Source: Neisseria lisongii (lineage in GTDB: Bacteria; Pseudomonadota; Gammaproteobacteria; Burkholderiales; Neisseriaceae). Taken from it: a stretch of 64,000 bases of DNA. This document shows, one piece after another, positions 14,832 to 24,941 of this stretch. The translations under genes were made by a program, and so were the position numbers. The stretch is taken from contig NZ_CP116766.1 of assembly GCF_028463985.1 (NCBI RefSeq), positions 62,001-126,000 of the forward strand, in the 5' to 3' direction. Below the pieces are notes generated by a model. The model worked only from the letters and a program-made list of their open reading frames with translations. It was not told the origin of the DNA and searched no databases. Positions within the stretch are counted from its first letter, which is position 1. Every line of letters begins with the position of its first letter.

Positions 14832-17800
14832 ATGAATGCCCCAACCTATATTCCCCTGCGCCTGCACACTGAATTTTCGATTACTGACGGTATGGTGCGG
14901 ATTAAAAACGTGGTTGCCCAAGCCAAGGCATACGGTTTGCCGGCGTTGGGCATCAGCGACCTGATGAATGAATTCGGGCTGGTGAAATTCTACAAAGCCT
15001 GCCGTGGGGCGGGGATTAAGCCCATCGGTGCGGCGGATGTGTGGATTGAAAATCCGGCTGCGCCCGACAAGCCTTTCCGTGCCATGCTGATGATCCGCAA
15101 CACGCAGGGTTATCTGCGTTTGAGCGAGTTATTAACGGCGGCGTATGCGGGCGAGGGACGCAATGTTCATCATGCGGAATTGAAACAGAGTTGGCTGGCG
15201 GAGGGCGACAACAGCGGCTTGATTTGCCTGTCGGGAGCGCATTACGGCGAAGTCGGGGCGAATTTGCTCAACGGCAATGAGGAAGCGGCGGAAGCGGCGG
15301 TTCGGAAATATGCGGCGTGGTTTCCCGATGCGTTTTATCTGGAACTGCAACGCCTGCCCGAACGTCCCGAATGGGAAGTGTCGGTATCGGGAAGCGTGAA
15401 ACTGGCGGAGCGTTTCGGCCTGCCGGTAGTGGCGACGCACCCGACGCAGTTTATGGACGAAACCGATTTTCAGGCGCACGAGGCACGGGTGTGCGTGGCG
15501 GGCGGCTGGGTGCTGACCGATAAAAAACGCCCCCGTGATTTTGCGCCGAGCCAGTATTTTATTGCGCCTGAAGTGATGGCCGAACGTTTTGCCGACCTGC
15601 CGGAAGCCTTGGAAAATACGGTGGAAATCGCCAAACGCTGCAATCTGCATATTACTTTGGGCAAAAACTTTCTGCCGCAGTTTCCCACGCCCGAGGGCAT
15701 GAGTTTGGACGATTATCTGACGGTATTGTCCAACGAGGGGCTGCGGGAACGCATGGCGCAGCTGTATCCCGATGAATCGGAGCGGGCGGCAAAAATGCCC
15801 GAATATCAGGCACGGCTGGATTTTGAGTTGAACATCATTATCCAGATGGGTTTCCCCGGCTATTTCCTGATCGTACAGGACTTTATCAACTGGGCGAAAA
15901 ACAACGGCTGTCCGGTCGGGCCGGGACGGGGTTCGGGTGCTGGCTCGCTGGTGGCGTATTCCCTGAAAATTACCGATCTCGATCCTTTGAAATATGCGCT
16001 GCTGTTTGAACGTTTTCTGAATCCGGAACGGGTGTCCATGCCCGACTTCGATGTCGATTTCTGTCAGGCAAACCGCGGGCGGGTGATTGAATATGTGCGG
16101 GAAAAATACGGTGCAGAGGCGGTGAGCCAAATTGTTACTTTCGGCACGATGTCGTCAAAAGCCGTGTTGCGGGACGTGGGGCGGGTATTGGAATTGCCGT
16201 TTATGCTGTGCGACAAACTGTCCAAGCTGATTCCGCTGGAGGCCAACAAGCCGCTGAGTCTGGAAAAGGCGATGGAAGCCGAGCCGCAGATTCAGGAAGT
16301 GATTGATGCCGAAGAAGCCCACGAGTTAATCGATTTGGCGAAAAAGCTGGAAGACCTGACCCGGGGCTTGGGGATGCACGCCGGCGGTGTGTTGATTGCG
16401 CCGGGCAAAATTTCCGATTTCAGCCCCGTGTATCAGGCGGACGAATCCGCTTCGCCGGTGTCGATGTACGACAAAGGCGACGTGGAAGATGTCGGTTTGG
16501 TGAAATTCGACTTTTTGGGTCTGCGCAACCTGACCATTATCGAAATGGCGCAGAACAACATCAAAAACACCACCGGTGAAACGGTCGATGTCGGCAAAAT
16601 CCCGCTCGACGACCAAGCAGCCTATCAAATTTTCCGTGATGCCAATACCACCGCCGTGTTCCAGTTTGAATCGACCGGCATGAAAAAAATGCTGAAAACG
16701 GCGCACACCACCAAGTTTGAAGAACTCATCGCCTTCGTATCGCTCTACCGTCCCGGCCCGATGGACAATATTCCCGACTTTGTGGCACGCATGAAAGGTC
16801 AGCAGTTTGAATATATCCACCCGCTTTTGGAAGGTATCCTCGAACCGACTTACGGCATTATGGTGTATCAGGAACAAGTGATGCAGGCGGCGCAGATTAT
16901 CGGCGGCTACTCGCTCGGCGGTGCGGATTTGTTGCGGCGTGCCATGGGTAAGAAAAAGCCCGAAGAAATGGTCAAACACCGTGAAATCTTCGCCGAAGGT
17001 GCGGCGAAACAGGGCATTCCCCGTGAAAAATCCGACGAAATTTTCAACTATATGGAAAAATTCGCCGGCTACGGTTTCAACAAATCCCACGCCGCCGCCT
17101 ACGCCCTGATTTCCTACCAAACCGCATGGCTCAAAGCCCATTATCCCGCTGAATTTATGGCGGCAACCATGTCGAGCGAGTTGGACAACACCGACCAGCT
17201 CAAACATTTTTACGATGATTGCTGCGCCAACGGCATCGAATTTTTACCGCCCGACATCAACGAATCCGACTACCGCTTCATGCCGTTGGGCGGCAAGCAG
17301 ATACGCTACGCACTCGGTGCTATTAAAGGCACGGGCGAGGCGGCGGTCGAATCGATTATTGCCGCCCGAAAAAGCGGCGGAAAATTCACCGGTTTATTGG
17401 ATTTCTGCGAACGGGTCGGCAAAGAACACATGAACCGCCGCACCATCGAAGCACTGATTCGGGGCGGTGCATTCGATGCACTCGACCCCAACCGTGCCAA
17501 ATTATTGGCCAACATCGAACTGGCGATGGGCAACGCCGACCAAAAAGCCGCCAACGCCAATCAGGGCGGGCTGTTTGACATGATGGACGATGTGATTGAG
17601 CCGGTCAGACTGCTCGAAGCCCCGATGTGGAGCGAATCGGAAAAACTCGCCGAAGAAAAAACCGTAATCGGCTTTTATCTGTCCGGCCACCCCTTCGGCC
17701 CGTATGAAGAAGAAGTCCGCCAGATTGCCCCGATCAAAATCAGCCGTCTGAAACCGCAAGAGAGCGTACGCATTGCCGGATTTGCCACCGCCATCCGCAC

Positions 17801-18266
17801 CATGATGGGCAAGCGGGGCAAAATCGCCTTTATTACCTTGGAAGACCTGAGCGGCCAAGTCGAAATCCTGATTAGCGGCCAAGCCTTGGAACACTGCGCC
17901 GACATTCTCAAAGCCGACCAAGTGCTGATTATCGAATCCAGAGTCAGCAAAGACGACTATGGCGGCGGCGACGGCCTGCGGATACTCGGCAACCAAGTGA
18001 TGACCCTGCAGATGGCACGCCAAAACTACGCCCGCAGCCTCAGCCTCAGCCTGCGCCCCGAACACGACATCGCCGCATTGGCCGCATTGTTGGGTGAAAA
18101 ACCGCAGGCGGGCGGCAACATGATTCCGCTCAAACTCGCCTACGGCAACGAACACGCTTACGGCGAACTTGTGCTTCCACCCAAGTGGCGGATTCAGGCA
18201 AACGTCGATTTATTCGACCGCCTCGAACAACTGCTCGGCAGCCGTGCCGTCAGAGTGAATTGGTAA
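14832..18266 (+). CDS. dnaE: DNA polymerase III alpha subunit
   Basis: The replicative polymerase catalytic subunit, 1144 residues. The N-terminal PHP domain starts PLRLHTEFSITDG. The palm has PGRGSGAGSLV and the catalytic aspartates in MPDFDVDF (Asp405, Asp407 and Asp409 in this frame). The tau/beta-binding C-terminal part includes an OB fold (RIAGFATAIRTMMGKRGKIAFITLED). Full length with no disruption. It is monocistronic between two DUS hairpins. Confidence 0.97.
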   Translation: MNAPTYIPLRLHTEFSITDGMVRIKNVVAQAKAYGLPALGISDLMNEFGLVKFYKACRGAGIKPIGAADVWIENPAAPDKPFRAMLMIRNTQGYLRLSELLTAAYAGEGRNVHHAELKQSWLAEGDNSGLICLSGAHYGEVGANLLNGNEEAAEAAVRKYAAWFPDAFYLELQRLPERPEWEVSVSGSVKLAERFGLPVVATHPTQFMDETDFQAHEARVCVAGGWVLTDKKRPRDFAPSQYFIAPEVMAERFADLPEALENTVEIAKRCNLHITLGKNFLPQFPTPEGMSLDDYLTVLSNEGLRERMAQLYPDESERAAKMPEYQARLDFELNIIIQMGFPGYFLIVQDFINWAKNNGCPVGPGRGSGAGSLVAYSLKITDLDPLKYALLFERFLNPERVSMPDFDVDFCQANRGRVIEYVREKYGAEAVSQIVTFGTMSSKAVLRDVGRVLELPFMLCDKLSKLIPLEANKPLSLEKAMEAEPQIQEVIDAEEAHELIDLAKKLEDLTRGLGMHAGGVLIAPGKISDFSPVYQADESASPVSMYDKGDVEDVGLVKFDFLGLRNLTIIEMAQNNIKNTTGETVDVGKIPLDDQAAYQIFRDANTTAVFQFESTGMKKMLKTAHTTKFEELIAFVSLYRPGPMDNIPDFVARMKGQQFEYIHPLLEGILEPTYGIMVYQEQVMQAAQIIGGYSLGGADLLRRAMGKKKPEEMVKHREIFAEGAAKQGIPREKSDEIFNYMEKFAGYGFNKSHAAAYALISYQTAWLKAHYPAEFMAATMSSELDNTDQLKHFYDDCCANGIEFLPPDINESDYRFMPLGGKQIRYALGAIKGTGEAAVESIIAARKSGGKFTGLLDFCERVGKEHMNRRTIEALIRGGAFDALDPNRAKLLANIELAMGNADQKAANANQGGLFDMMDDVIEPVRLLEAPMWSESEKLAEEKTVIGFYLSGHPFGPYEEEVRQIAPIKISRLKPQESVRIAGFATAIRTMMGKRGKIAFITLEDLSGQVEILISGQALEHCADILKADQVLIIESRVSKDDYGGGDGLRILGNQVMTLQMARQNYARSLSLSLRPEHDIAALAALLGEKPQAGGNMIPLKLAYGNEHAYGELVLPPKWRIQANVDLFDRLEQLLGSRAVRVNW

Positions 18267-18277
18267 GCGGCGTAAAC

Positions 18278-18321
18278 AGGCCGTCTGAAAACGGGATAGT
18301 CCGATTTTCAGACGGCCTTTT
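18278..18321 (+). terminator. Paired-DUS terminator of dnaE
   Basis: AGGCCGTCTGAAAAC and GATTTTCAGACGGCCTTTT. The rest of the 18267-18573 gap is AT-rich and probably carries the gluconate operon promoter, but I could not place it with confidence. Confidence 0.8.
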
Positions 18322-18573
18322 GTCGGGCGAACGATATCGGATAACAAAAAACCCGCCAGCCGCCAATCTGATGTAATACAAAGTTTCACGCTGCGGTTTT
18401 GATATGGGTTAGTAAATCAGATATTGCCGGAAAAATTTGTGATTAAAAATAAACAGGTTATTTTTTGTTAAAAAATGGCAGATTATTTTAGGGGGAATCT
18501 GTGATAAGGTATTTCCGATTGATGTAATGACGACAATAATCTGTATTTTTCTTACAGGGAAAGGCCTCAAAAA

Positions 18574-19959
18574 ATGGAAAATTGGACGCAGACTCTAAGC
18601 ACCCAGTCTTTGCTGGGTATTGCGGCGGCGGCGATTGTGCTGATTTTGGTGTTAATCGTCAAATTCCGCCTACATGCGCTGCTGACGTTGGTGTTGGTCA
18701 GCCTGCTGACGGCAGTGGCGACCGGCTTGCCGATGAACAGCATTGTGAACGATGTGTTGGTTAAAAATTTCGGCGGCACGCTCGGCGGCGTGGCGCTGCT
18801 GGTCGGCTTGGGTGCCATGCTCGGCCGTTTGGTGGAAACTTCGGGCGGGGCGCAGTCGCTGGCGGACGCTTTAATCCGTGTGTTCGGCGAAAAACGGGCA
18901 CCGTTTGCCTTGGGCGTGGCATCGCTGATTTTCGGTTTCCCGATTTTCTTTGATGCCGGTTTGGTGGTGATGTTGCCGATTGTGTTTGCAACCGCCCGCC
19001 GCATGAAGCAGGACGTGTTGCCGTATGCGATGGCCTCTATCGGCGCATTTTCGGTGATGCACGTGTTTTTGCCGCCGCATCCGGGTCCGATTGCGGCATC
19101 CGAGTTTTACGGCGCCGGCATCGGCCAAGTATTGTTGATCGGTTTGCCGATTACCCTGATTACTTGGTATTTCAGCGGTTTTCTGCTGGGTAAAGTGTTG
19201 GGCCGTACCATTCATGTGCCGGTGCCGGATTTGCTCAGCGGCGGTGCGCAGGATGACGATTTGCCGAAACAGCCCGCCGGTGCGGCAACGGTTGTCGGCA
19301 TTATGCTGATTCCGATGGTGCTGATTTTCCTGAATACCGGTTTGTCCACCTTAATCAGCCAAAAAGCCGTGGCCGCTGATGAAACGTGGGTGCAGGTGCT
19401 GCGTATGCTCGGTTCGACACCGGTGGCACTGCTGATTTCGGTATTGGCGGCACTGCTGATTCTGGGTGCAAAACGGGGCGAAAAAGCCGGCGCTTTGGAA
19501 AAAACGATAGACGGTGCGCTTGCGCCGGTCTGCTCGGTGATTCTGATTACCGGTGCCGGCGGTATGTTCGGCGGCGTGCTGCGTGCTTCGGGTATCGGTC
19601 AGGCTTTGGCCGACAGCATGGCGGATTTGGGCATTCCCGTATTGCTGGGCTGCTTCTTGGTAGCGCTGGCGCTGCGGATTGCCCAAGGCTCGGCAACCGT
19701 GGCACTGACTACCGCCGCTGCGCTGATGGCACCTGCAGTGGCGCAGGCAGGTTTCAGCGACTGGCAGCTCGCCTGCGTGGTTTTGGCAACCGCCGCCGGT
19801 TCGGTCGGCTGCAGCCACTTTAACGATTCTGGCTTCTGGCTGGTCGGCCGCCTGCTGGATATGGACGTACCGACCACGCTGAAAACATGGACGCTCAACC
19901 AAACTCTGATTGCCCTGATCGGCTTTGCCCTGTCGGCACTGATGTTCGCCATCGTTTAG
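18574..19959 (+). CDS. gntP: Gluconate:H+ symporter, GntP family
   Basis: A 461-residue inner-membrane protein, about 12-14 hydrophobic segments, with family signatures GFPIFFDAGLVVMLPI (about 127-142), FLPPHPGPIAASEF and SVGCSHFNDSGFWLV near the C-terminus. It imports D-gluconate with protons. Gluconokinase follows after 9 bp, so the pair imports and phosphorylates gluconate for the Entner-Doudoroff or pentose-phosphate pathway. SD AGGGAAAGG is upstream. Confidence 0.92.
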   Translation: MENWTQTLSTQSLLGIAAAAIVLILVLIVKFRLHALLTLVLVSLLTAVATGLPMNSIVNDVLVKNFGGTLGGVALLVGLGAMLGRLVETSGGAQSLADALIRVFGEKRAPFALGVASLIFGFPIFFDAGLVVMLPIVFATARRMKQDVLPYAMASIGAFSVMHVFLPPHPGPIAASEFYGAGIGQVLLIGLPITLITWYFSGFLLGKVLGRTIHVPVPDLLSGGAQDDDLPKQPAGAATVVGIMLIPMVLIFLNTGLSTLISQKAVAADETWVQVLRMLGSTPVALLISVLAALLILGAKRGEKAGALEKTIDGALAPVCSVILITGAGGMFGGVLRASGIGQALADSMADLGIPVLLGCFLVALALRIAQGSATVALTTAAALMAPAVAQAGFSDWQLACVVLATAAGSVGCSHFNDSGFWLVGRLLDMDVPTTLKTWTLNQTLIALIGFALSALMFAIV

Positions 19960-19968
19960 GAGCGTGGA

Positions 19969-20487
19969 ATGACCGTACATTTCGTGATTATGGGCGTATG
20001 CGGCTGCGGCAAAACCACGGCGGCACGCTCGCTGCAAAACAAACTCAACCAATGCCCGTATGCCGAGGGCGACGATTTCCACACGCAGGCCAACCGCGAC
20101 AAAATGGGTGCAGGCATTCCGCTGACCGATGAAGACCGTTACCCGTGGCTCGGTAATCTGCGGGATTGGATGACGCAGCGGGCAGAAGAGGGGGCGGCGT
20201 ATTCCGTGGTAACCTGTTCCGCCCTCAAACGCCAATATCGGGATATTCTGAGGCAGGCGCAAGGGCAGGTTGCCTTTATCCACCTCGCCCCGCCGCAGGC
20301 AGTAAACCTCGAACGGATGCTGGCTCGCAAAGGCCATTATATGAAAGCCGGTATGCTCGACTCGCAACTGGCGATTTTGGAAGAACTCGCCGCCGACGAA
20401 TACGGCGTGAAAATCAGCAACCCCGGCAGTCCCGAAGCCGTAGAAGCCGATATGCTGGCTTGGCTGCAGGCTGAAAAACTGCTGTAG
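19969..20487 (+). CDS. gntK: Gluconokinase
   Basis: A 172-residue P-loop kinase that makes 6-phosphogluconate from gluconate and ATP. Walker A is GVCGCGKTT at 9-17. The substrate region EGDDFHTQANRDKMGAGIPLTDEDRYPWL is typical of GntK/IdnK. SD TAGGAG precedes the ATG. It follows the permease gene directly, so they are cotranscribed; no GntR-type regulator is present here. Confidence 0.93.
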   Translation: MTVHFVIMGVCGCGKTTAARSLQNKLNQCPYAEGDDFHTQANRDKMGAGIPLTDEDRYPWLGNLRDWMTQRAEEGAAYSVVTCSALKRQYRDILRQAQGQVAFIHLAPPQAVNLERMLARKGHYMKAGMLDSQLAILEELAADEYGVKISNPGSPEAVEADMLAWLQAEKLL

Positions 20488-20510
20488 TATTTCCGTATCG
20501 CCAAATCAAA

Positions 20511-20553
20511 CCATGCCGTCTGAAAACTCGCTTTGTTCGTTTTCAGACGGCAT
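20511..20553 (+). terminator. Paired AT-DUS terminator after gntK
   Basis: CCATGCCGTCTGAAAAC and GTTTTCAGACGGCATGG followed by TTTTTT. This is one of the few pairs made of the ATGCCGTCTGAA form. Confidence 0.82.
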
Positions 20554-20569
20554 GGTTTTTTGGAAACAT

Positions 20570-20648
20570 TATAGTGAAATAATTCCAAAGCAAAACAAGG
20601 CAGTAAGTCGAATCCAGCGCTGTAGTGCTTTGAAGTTATTTCACTATA
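20570..20648. repeat. Short Correia-type element (79 bp)
   Basis: TATAGTGAAATAATTC ... GTTATTTCACTATA, with the Correia core remnants CAAGGCAGTAAGTCG and CGCTGTAGTGCTTTG. It abuts the dtd stop codon directly (TGA then TATAGTG). Confidence 0.75.
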
Positions 20649-21113
20649 TCAAAACATCTTCTGCGAATCCAACAACAGCGTAACCGGCCCGTCGTTGCAC
20701 AGCGACACCTGCATATGCGTTTGAAAACGCCCCGTCTCCACCGTCAGCCCGTGGCTGCGGAGCAGATCGGCAGTGTGGCGGTAGAGCGTGTCCGCCTGAG
20801 CGGCGGGCGCGGCGGCGGAAAAAGACGGCCGCCTACCGCTGCGGGCATCGGCATACAGAGTAAACTGCGACACCAGCAGCACCGAACCGCCGACATCTTT
20901 CAGCGACAGATTCAGCTTGCCCGCATCGTCTTCAAAAATTCGCAAATGAGCGATTTTATCGGCAATATAACGGGCATCGCTTTCCGTATCGCCGTGGGTT
21001 ACGCCCAGCAGCACCATAAACCCCTGAGCGATCGCACCGGCCGTTTCTTTCGCCCCGTTCTCATGGCAGACATCGACTTGGGCATGGCTGACTTTTTGAA
21101 TCACTGCACGCAT
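20649..21113 (-). CDS. dtd: D-aminoacyl-tRNA deacylase
   Basis: A 154-residue proofreading enzyme that removes D-amino acids (and glycine from tRNA-Ala) from mischarged tRNA. Family signatures are [29 protein letters not shown] around residues 72-85, and the C-terminal [11 protein letters not shown], which supplies the cross-subunit Gly-Pro motif. Full length. A Correia-type element lies right after its stop codon. Confidence 0.94.
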   Translation of the reverse strand: MRAVIQKVSHAQVDVCHENGAKETAGAIAQGFMVLLGVTHGDTESDARYIADKIAHLRIFEDDAGKLNLSLKDVGGSVLLVSQFTLYADARSGRRPSFSAAAPAAQADTLYRHTADLLRSHGLTVETGRFQTHMQVSLCNDGPVTLLLDSQKMF

Positions 21114-21186
21114 TGTCGTTCCTTTGTATGAAATGATGGGAAATCATATAGCGAAAACGGGTTGTTTGCCAGATAAAGTGAAGTTA

Positions 21187-21342
21187 TATCGTGAATTCAC
21201 TTTAAAAGTATTACAGCGTTGGCTCGCACGGCTCAAAGAGAACGGTTTTTGTAACCGGATGAAACAACAATCCGGACAAAACCTGTCCCGTACTACCTGT
21301 ACTGTCTGTGGCTCGCCGCCTTGCCCTCTTTTAAATTTCACA
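21187..21342. repeat. Correia-type element, long class, one degenerate end
   Basis: Begins TATCGTGAATTCACTTTAAAAG, contains TACAGCGTTGGCTCGC, the inner block with AACCGGATG and CAATCCGG, and TACTGTC...GCTCGCCGCCTTG, and ends in TTTTAAATTTCAC without the final CACTATA. It is related to 29570-29731 and 37841-38004. A DUS pair with the TTCGCAGAAACTCG-type block follows at 21346-21428 as a terminator-like hairpin for priA. Confidence 0.72.
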
Positions 21343-21439
21343 TTGATGCCGTCTGAAAACCGTAGGTTTCGCCAAAACGAGTGTAGCGAGTTTCTGCGAA
21401 GCTAAAACCCGATTTTCAGACGGCCTTTTTTTATGCTTC

Positions 21440-23614
21440 CTACATTTCCTGCACATCAACATCAACCGACCAGCGGATATTGGGCTGACGGTTTTGCTGC
21501 AGCATTTGAACCCACAGCGAAACGGCTCGGTGCAGATCTTTGCGGGACGGGGATTCGAGGAAAATCTGCGCCCGTTCCCGTTCGGCGAGGCGCACCATCA
21601 GCATGGGGACTGCGCCGAAACAGGCAACGTTTTCGGGTAACAGGAGTTCAAGTTCTGCTTTGATTTCATTGAGAAAACCGGCGGCTTCGGCAAAGGTCGG
21701 GGCATCGGCACGGATAGCGGTTTGGAAACCGAAGGGCGGCATGGAAAAGGGTTGGCGTTCCAGCAGCGCCTGTTCGGCAAAGCGGCGGTAGTCTTGCGCT
21801 TTGACGGCGGCGAAGACGGGGTGATCGGGCAGTTGGGTTTGGATTAACACGTGTCCGGCGCTGTCGGCACGTCCGGCACGTCCGGAAACCTGCATCAGTT
21901 CGGCAAACAGGCGTTCGGGCGCACGGAAGTCGGAGCTGTAGAGGCTTCCGTCGGCGTTGAGGACAATCACCAGATTGAGGCGGGCGAAGTCGTGGCCTTT
22001 GGCGAGCATTTGCGTGCCGACCAGAATGTCGATTTCTTCGCCGGCGATTTGGCGGTAGAGTTCCGCCCAGTCGTTTTTGTGGGCGGTGCTGTCGCGATCG
22101 ACCCGCACCACTTTGGCATTGGGAACGGCCAGCCGCAGGGTTTCTTCGACACGCTGCGTGCCGAAGCCGACGGCAGTCAAATCCTGATTGCCGCAGTCGG
22201 GGCATTTGTAGGGAACGGGCTGGCGGTAGTCGCAATGGTGGCAGCGCAACTGTTTGGCACGCTGGTGCAGCACCATTTTGGCGGAGCAGTTGGGGCAGCC
22301 GAAAGTGTGGCCGCAGTCGCCGCAAAACAGGGCGGGCGCAAAACCCCGCCGGTTGAGGTACACCAGCGACATGCCGCCTTGTTGGTGATTTTGCTGCAAC
22401 AGTTTCAACGCCTGCGGCGAGAAGCCGTTGTCCATTTTCAGGCGGCCTACATTGAGGATTTCGACTACGGGCAGACGGGCGGCGGCATGGCCGCGGCGGG
22501 TAAGTTCGAGCAGGCGGTAGGTGCCGCTTTGGGCTTTGTGCCAGCTTTCCAGACTCGGCGTGGCGCTACCCAACACAATCGGGCAGTTGTGCTGTTTGGC
22601 ACGCCATACCGCCAAATCACGGGCGTGGTAGCGCAGCTCGTTGTCTTGTTTGAACGAAGTATCGTGTTCTTCATCGACCACAATCAGCCCGACATCGGGC
22701 AGCGGCGTAAACACGGCAAGGCGGGTGCCGATAATCAGCCTTGCCTGACCGAGCAGCGAGCGCAGATAGTCCTGCGTACGTTTGCCGGCGGCGGTTTGGC
22801 TGTGCAGCACAGCCAGCGGCACATCGCCGAAGCGTTCGCCGATGCGTTTTAAAAGCTGCGGCGTGAGGTTGATTTCGGGCAATAGAAACAAAACCTGTTT
22901 GCCCGAAGCCAAGACTTTTTCCACCGCATCGAAATAGACTTCGGTTTTGCCACTTCCGGTAATGCCGTAGAGCAGAAACGGTTGGAATCGGCCGAAGGCC
23001 GTCTGAATTTCGGCGGCGGCGGCCTGCTGTTCTTCGTTGAGGGTATGGCGAGGGGCGGCGGCGTGCGGCGGAATTTCGGCGGTGCAGTCTGTCCAGCCCT
23101 GCTGCTGCCATGCGGCAACGGTTTTTTCCGCCTGTGCATGAATCCGTTTCAAATCTGCCATGTCCACGCCGTGCGCCGTTTCCGCCAATGCCGCCCACAG
23201 CGCCGCCTGTTTGCGGAAACGGGCGGGCGGTGCGGGCTGTTGCCGTCCGATGGCATTGAGGCGGTAAAACAGCGGCGGCTGCGGTAGGGCAACGGCTTTG
23301 GGTTCTTTCAAACCGTGCGGTAGCGCCGTAAATACCGCCTGCCCGAGCGGATAATGGTAATAGCGTGCCGTAAACGAAAGCAGCGCCTGCCAGTCGGGAG
23401 GGAGCAGCGGTTCGCCGTCAAAAACTTCCTGTATTGGCAGGATTTTCGCCGCCGCAATCTGCGGCTCAACCCTCGCCGCCCACACAACCCCCACCTGCGG
23501 CCGGTTGCGGAACGGCACGACCACCCGCCGCCCGACAGGCAATGCTTCGGGGTGAACATAAGTCAAAAGGCCGTCTGAAAGCGGCACATTGAGGGCGATA
23601 TGGTGGTAAATCAT
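21440..23614 (-). CDS. priA: Primosomal replication restart helicase PriA
   Basis: A 724-residue 3'-5' superfamily 2 helicase that reloads the replisome at stalled forks. Walker A GITGSGKTEVY, Walker B VDEEHD and helicase motifs GSATPSLES and QVSGRAGR are intact. The two zinc clusters are CGDCGHTFGCPNC and CHHCDYRQPVPYKCPDCG. I start at MIYHHIALNV rather than four codons upstream. Two coding or near-coding DUS are seen, including SDGL at the N-terminus. Confidence 0.95.
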   Translation of the reverse strand: MIYHHIALNVPLSDGLLTYVHPEALPVGRRVVVPFRNRPQVGVVWAARVEPQIAAAKILPIQEVFDGEPLLPPDWQALLSFTARYYHYPLGQAVFTALPHGLKEPKAVALPQPPLFYRLNAIGRQQPAPPARFRKQAALWAALAETAHGVDMADLKRIHAQAEKTVAAWQQQGWTDCTAEIPPHAAAPRHTLNEEQQAAAAEIQTAFGRFQPFLLYGITGSGKTEVYFDAVEKVLASGKQVLFLLPEINLTPQLLKRIGERFGDVPLAVLHSQTAAGKRTQDYLRSLLGQARLIIGTRLAVFTPLPDVGLIVVDEEHDTSFKQDNELRYHARDLAVWRAKQHNCPIVLGSATPSLESWHKAQSGTYRLLELTRRGHAAARLPVVEILNVGRLKMDNGFSPQALKLLQQNHQQGGMSLVYLNRRGFAPALFCGDCGHTFGCPNCSAKMVLHQRAKQLRCHHCDYRQPVPYKCPDCGNQDLTAVGFGTQRVEETLRLAVPNAKVVRVDRDSTAHKNDWAELYRQIAGEEIDILVGTQMLAKGHDFARLNLVIVLNADGSLYSSDFRAPERLFAELMQVSGRAGRADSAGHVLIQTQLPDHPVFAAVKAQDYRRFAEQALLERQPFSMPPFGFQTAIRADAPTFAEAAGFLNEIKAELELLLPENVACFGAVPMLMVRLAERERAQIFLESPSRKDLHRAVSLWVQMLQQNRQPNIRWSVDVDVQEM

Positions 23615-23678
23615 GATAATCGGCAATCGGTGGCGGGTTGGGGGCGTAGTTTGTCGGATTTCATGCCGTCTGAAAATC

Positions 23679-23873
23679 TATAGTGAAATAACCGAATTTT
23701 CCATACAAAAGCAGGGCAAGGCGCAGGCTGGGTTGTAATCCGGCATAATGTGAAATCCAGCGACCCCGTGCGTGCTTTGGCACACACGCTACACCGAACT
23801 CATCAGTAGCACAGGTCTGTTAATGTATCGTGAATTTAAAAAGTGTGCGTGAAATTTAGTTAATTCACAATAT
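23679..23873. repeat. TATAGTG-ended element of about 195 bp
   Basis: Begins TATAGTGAAATAACCG, ends GTTAATTCACAATA, and adjoins the composite repeat copy 2. The centre (CCGTGCGTGCTTTGGC, ACACGCTACACC) is shared with 39184-39388. Together with the next feature it fills the 562-bp gap between priA and rsmJ. Confidence 0.55.
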
Positions 23874-24146
23874 AGTGAATCCACTTAATAATCCATACAA
23901 TTTAATCCGATACTTGTAGGGTGCGAGCCAAAGCACGCACCTGTTCTGTGAGTTTTATGTCGAAGCCGTCTGAAAATCTGATTTTAGCTTCGCAGAAACT
24001 CGCTTTGCTCGTTTTCAGACGGCTTTCATGTGGAATTTAAAGAACACGTGCCTGCTTAGGCAAGCACGCTACACACCGTTCCCCGTCCCGCTGGCGGGAA
24101 GGGTGGTTCACTTTGGTTGTAATATTTTTTTGGTTAATTCACTATA
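23871..24146. repeat. Composite TATAGTG-ended repeat, copy 2 (276 bp)
   Basis: TATAGTGAATCCACTTAATAATCC ... GGTTAATTCACTATA. This uninterrupted copy shows the full order: GTGCGAGCCAAAGCACGCAC block, a DUS pair around AGCTTCGCAGAAACTCG, CATGTGGAATTTAAAGAACACG, GCAAGCACGCTACACACC, CCCGTCCCGCTGGCGGGAAG hairpin and T-rich end. It defines the empty site into which the nested element at 2391 was inserted. Confidence 0.78.
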
Positions 24147-24188
24147 TATTGCTGAACGGCATACTTTTGCTCCCCGACAATTCCCCGT

Positions 24189-24941
24189 TTAATCATGTTC
24201 GGGAAAGTCGGGTAAATACACATCGAAGCGGGTGCTTTTGCCTTCGTAGCAGTAGGCGGGCGTTTGGCCGGCGAGGTGTGTGCCGAGGCGGGGGCGTTTG
24301 ACCACCACCCGTTTTTTGGCAACGGCTTTGGCGGCGGCGAGCAGGCCGGTTTCGTCTTGGGCTTCGGCAATCAGGCCGTGGAAATACGCCATTTCTTTTT
24401 TGACGGCGGCGGATTTTTTGCGTTCGGGATACATCGGGTCGAGATACACCACATCGGGGCGGCATTCGGCGGCGAGTGCTTTCATCAGCGTGCAGGCGTT
24501 GCCGAAGTGCAGCGTGATGCGTGCGGCTGCTGTGGCGGTGTCGCTGTCGGCGGCTGCGGCACGGTTGAGGCCGTCTGAAAGCAGACAGGCAACGGCGGGG
24601 TTTTGCTCGAATGTGGTAACGTTCAGACCCAGCGAGGCCAAGACGAAGCTGTCCCGCCCCAAGCCGCCGGTTGCGTCCCACACGGTGGGGCGGGCGGTGT
24701 GGGCAACGGCTTTGGCAATCAGTTCGCCGCCGCCTTTGGTGCGCCGGTATTGGGCTGTACCACCGGCAAAGTCCACCCGCACCCTGCCTTTTTCTCCGGC
24801 ACGGCACAAGCTGATGCCGTCTGAATCCGCCGTCAGATATTCGCCTTGCGGCGGCGGGGCGGATATGCTCGGCAAACCGAATGCGGCGGCTTGAGCTGTG
24901 GCGTTTGCGGGTGCATCGGGGGCAAGGTAGAACGGGGTCAT
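24189..24941 (-). CDS. rsmJ: 16S rRNA (guanine1516-N2)-methyltransferase
   Basis: A 250-residue SAM-dependent methyltransferase. The SAM site is [18 protein letters not shown], followed by FEQNP, and the catalytic segment is [14 protein letters not shown], all typical of RsmJ (YhiQ). It modifies G1516 in 16S rRNA. Its ATG overlaps the parC stop (ATGA), so the two are translationally coupled. A coding DUS occurs near the middle (SDGLNRA). Confidence 0.9.
   Translation of the reverse strand: MTPFYLAPDAPANATAQAAAFGLPSISAPPPQGEYLTADSDGISLCRAGEKGRVRVDFAGGTAQYRRTKGGGELIAKAVAHTARPTVWDATGGLGRDSFVLASLGLNVTTFEQNPAVACLLSDGLNRAAAADSDTATAAARITLHFGNACTLMKALAAECRPDVVYLDPMYPERKKSAAVKKEMAYFHGLIAEAQDETGLLAAAKAVAKKRVVVKRPRLGTHLAGQTPAYCYEGKSTRFDVYLPDFPEHD

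Noticed and set aside
15132..16130. 332-codon frame antisense to dnaE, and similar frames opposite yihY (40085-41134) and dnaK (46332-47054)
   Set aside because: All are shadows of conserved genes with basic, Arg/Ala or Phe/Val-rich translations and no start context.
21124..21405. Small gene upstream of dtd
   Set aside because: The frame runs through a Correia-type element and a DUS pair; no conserved protein features.
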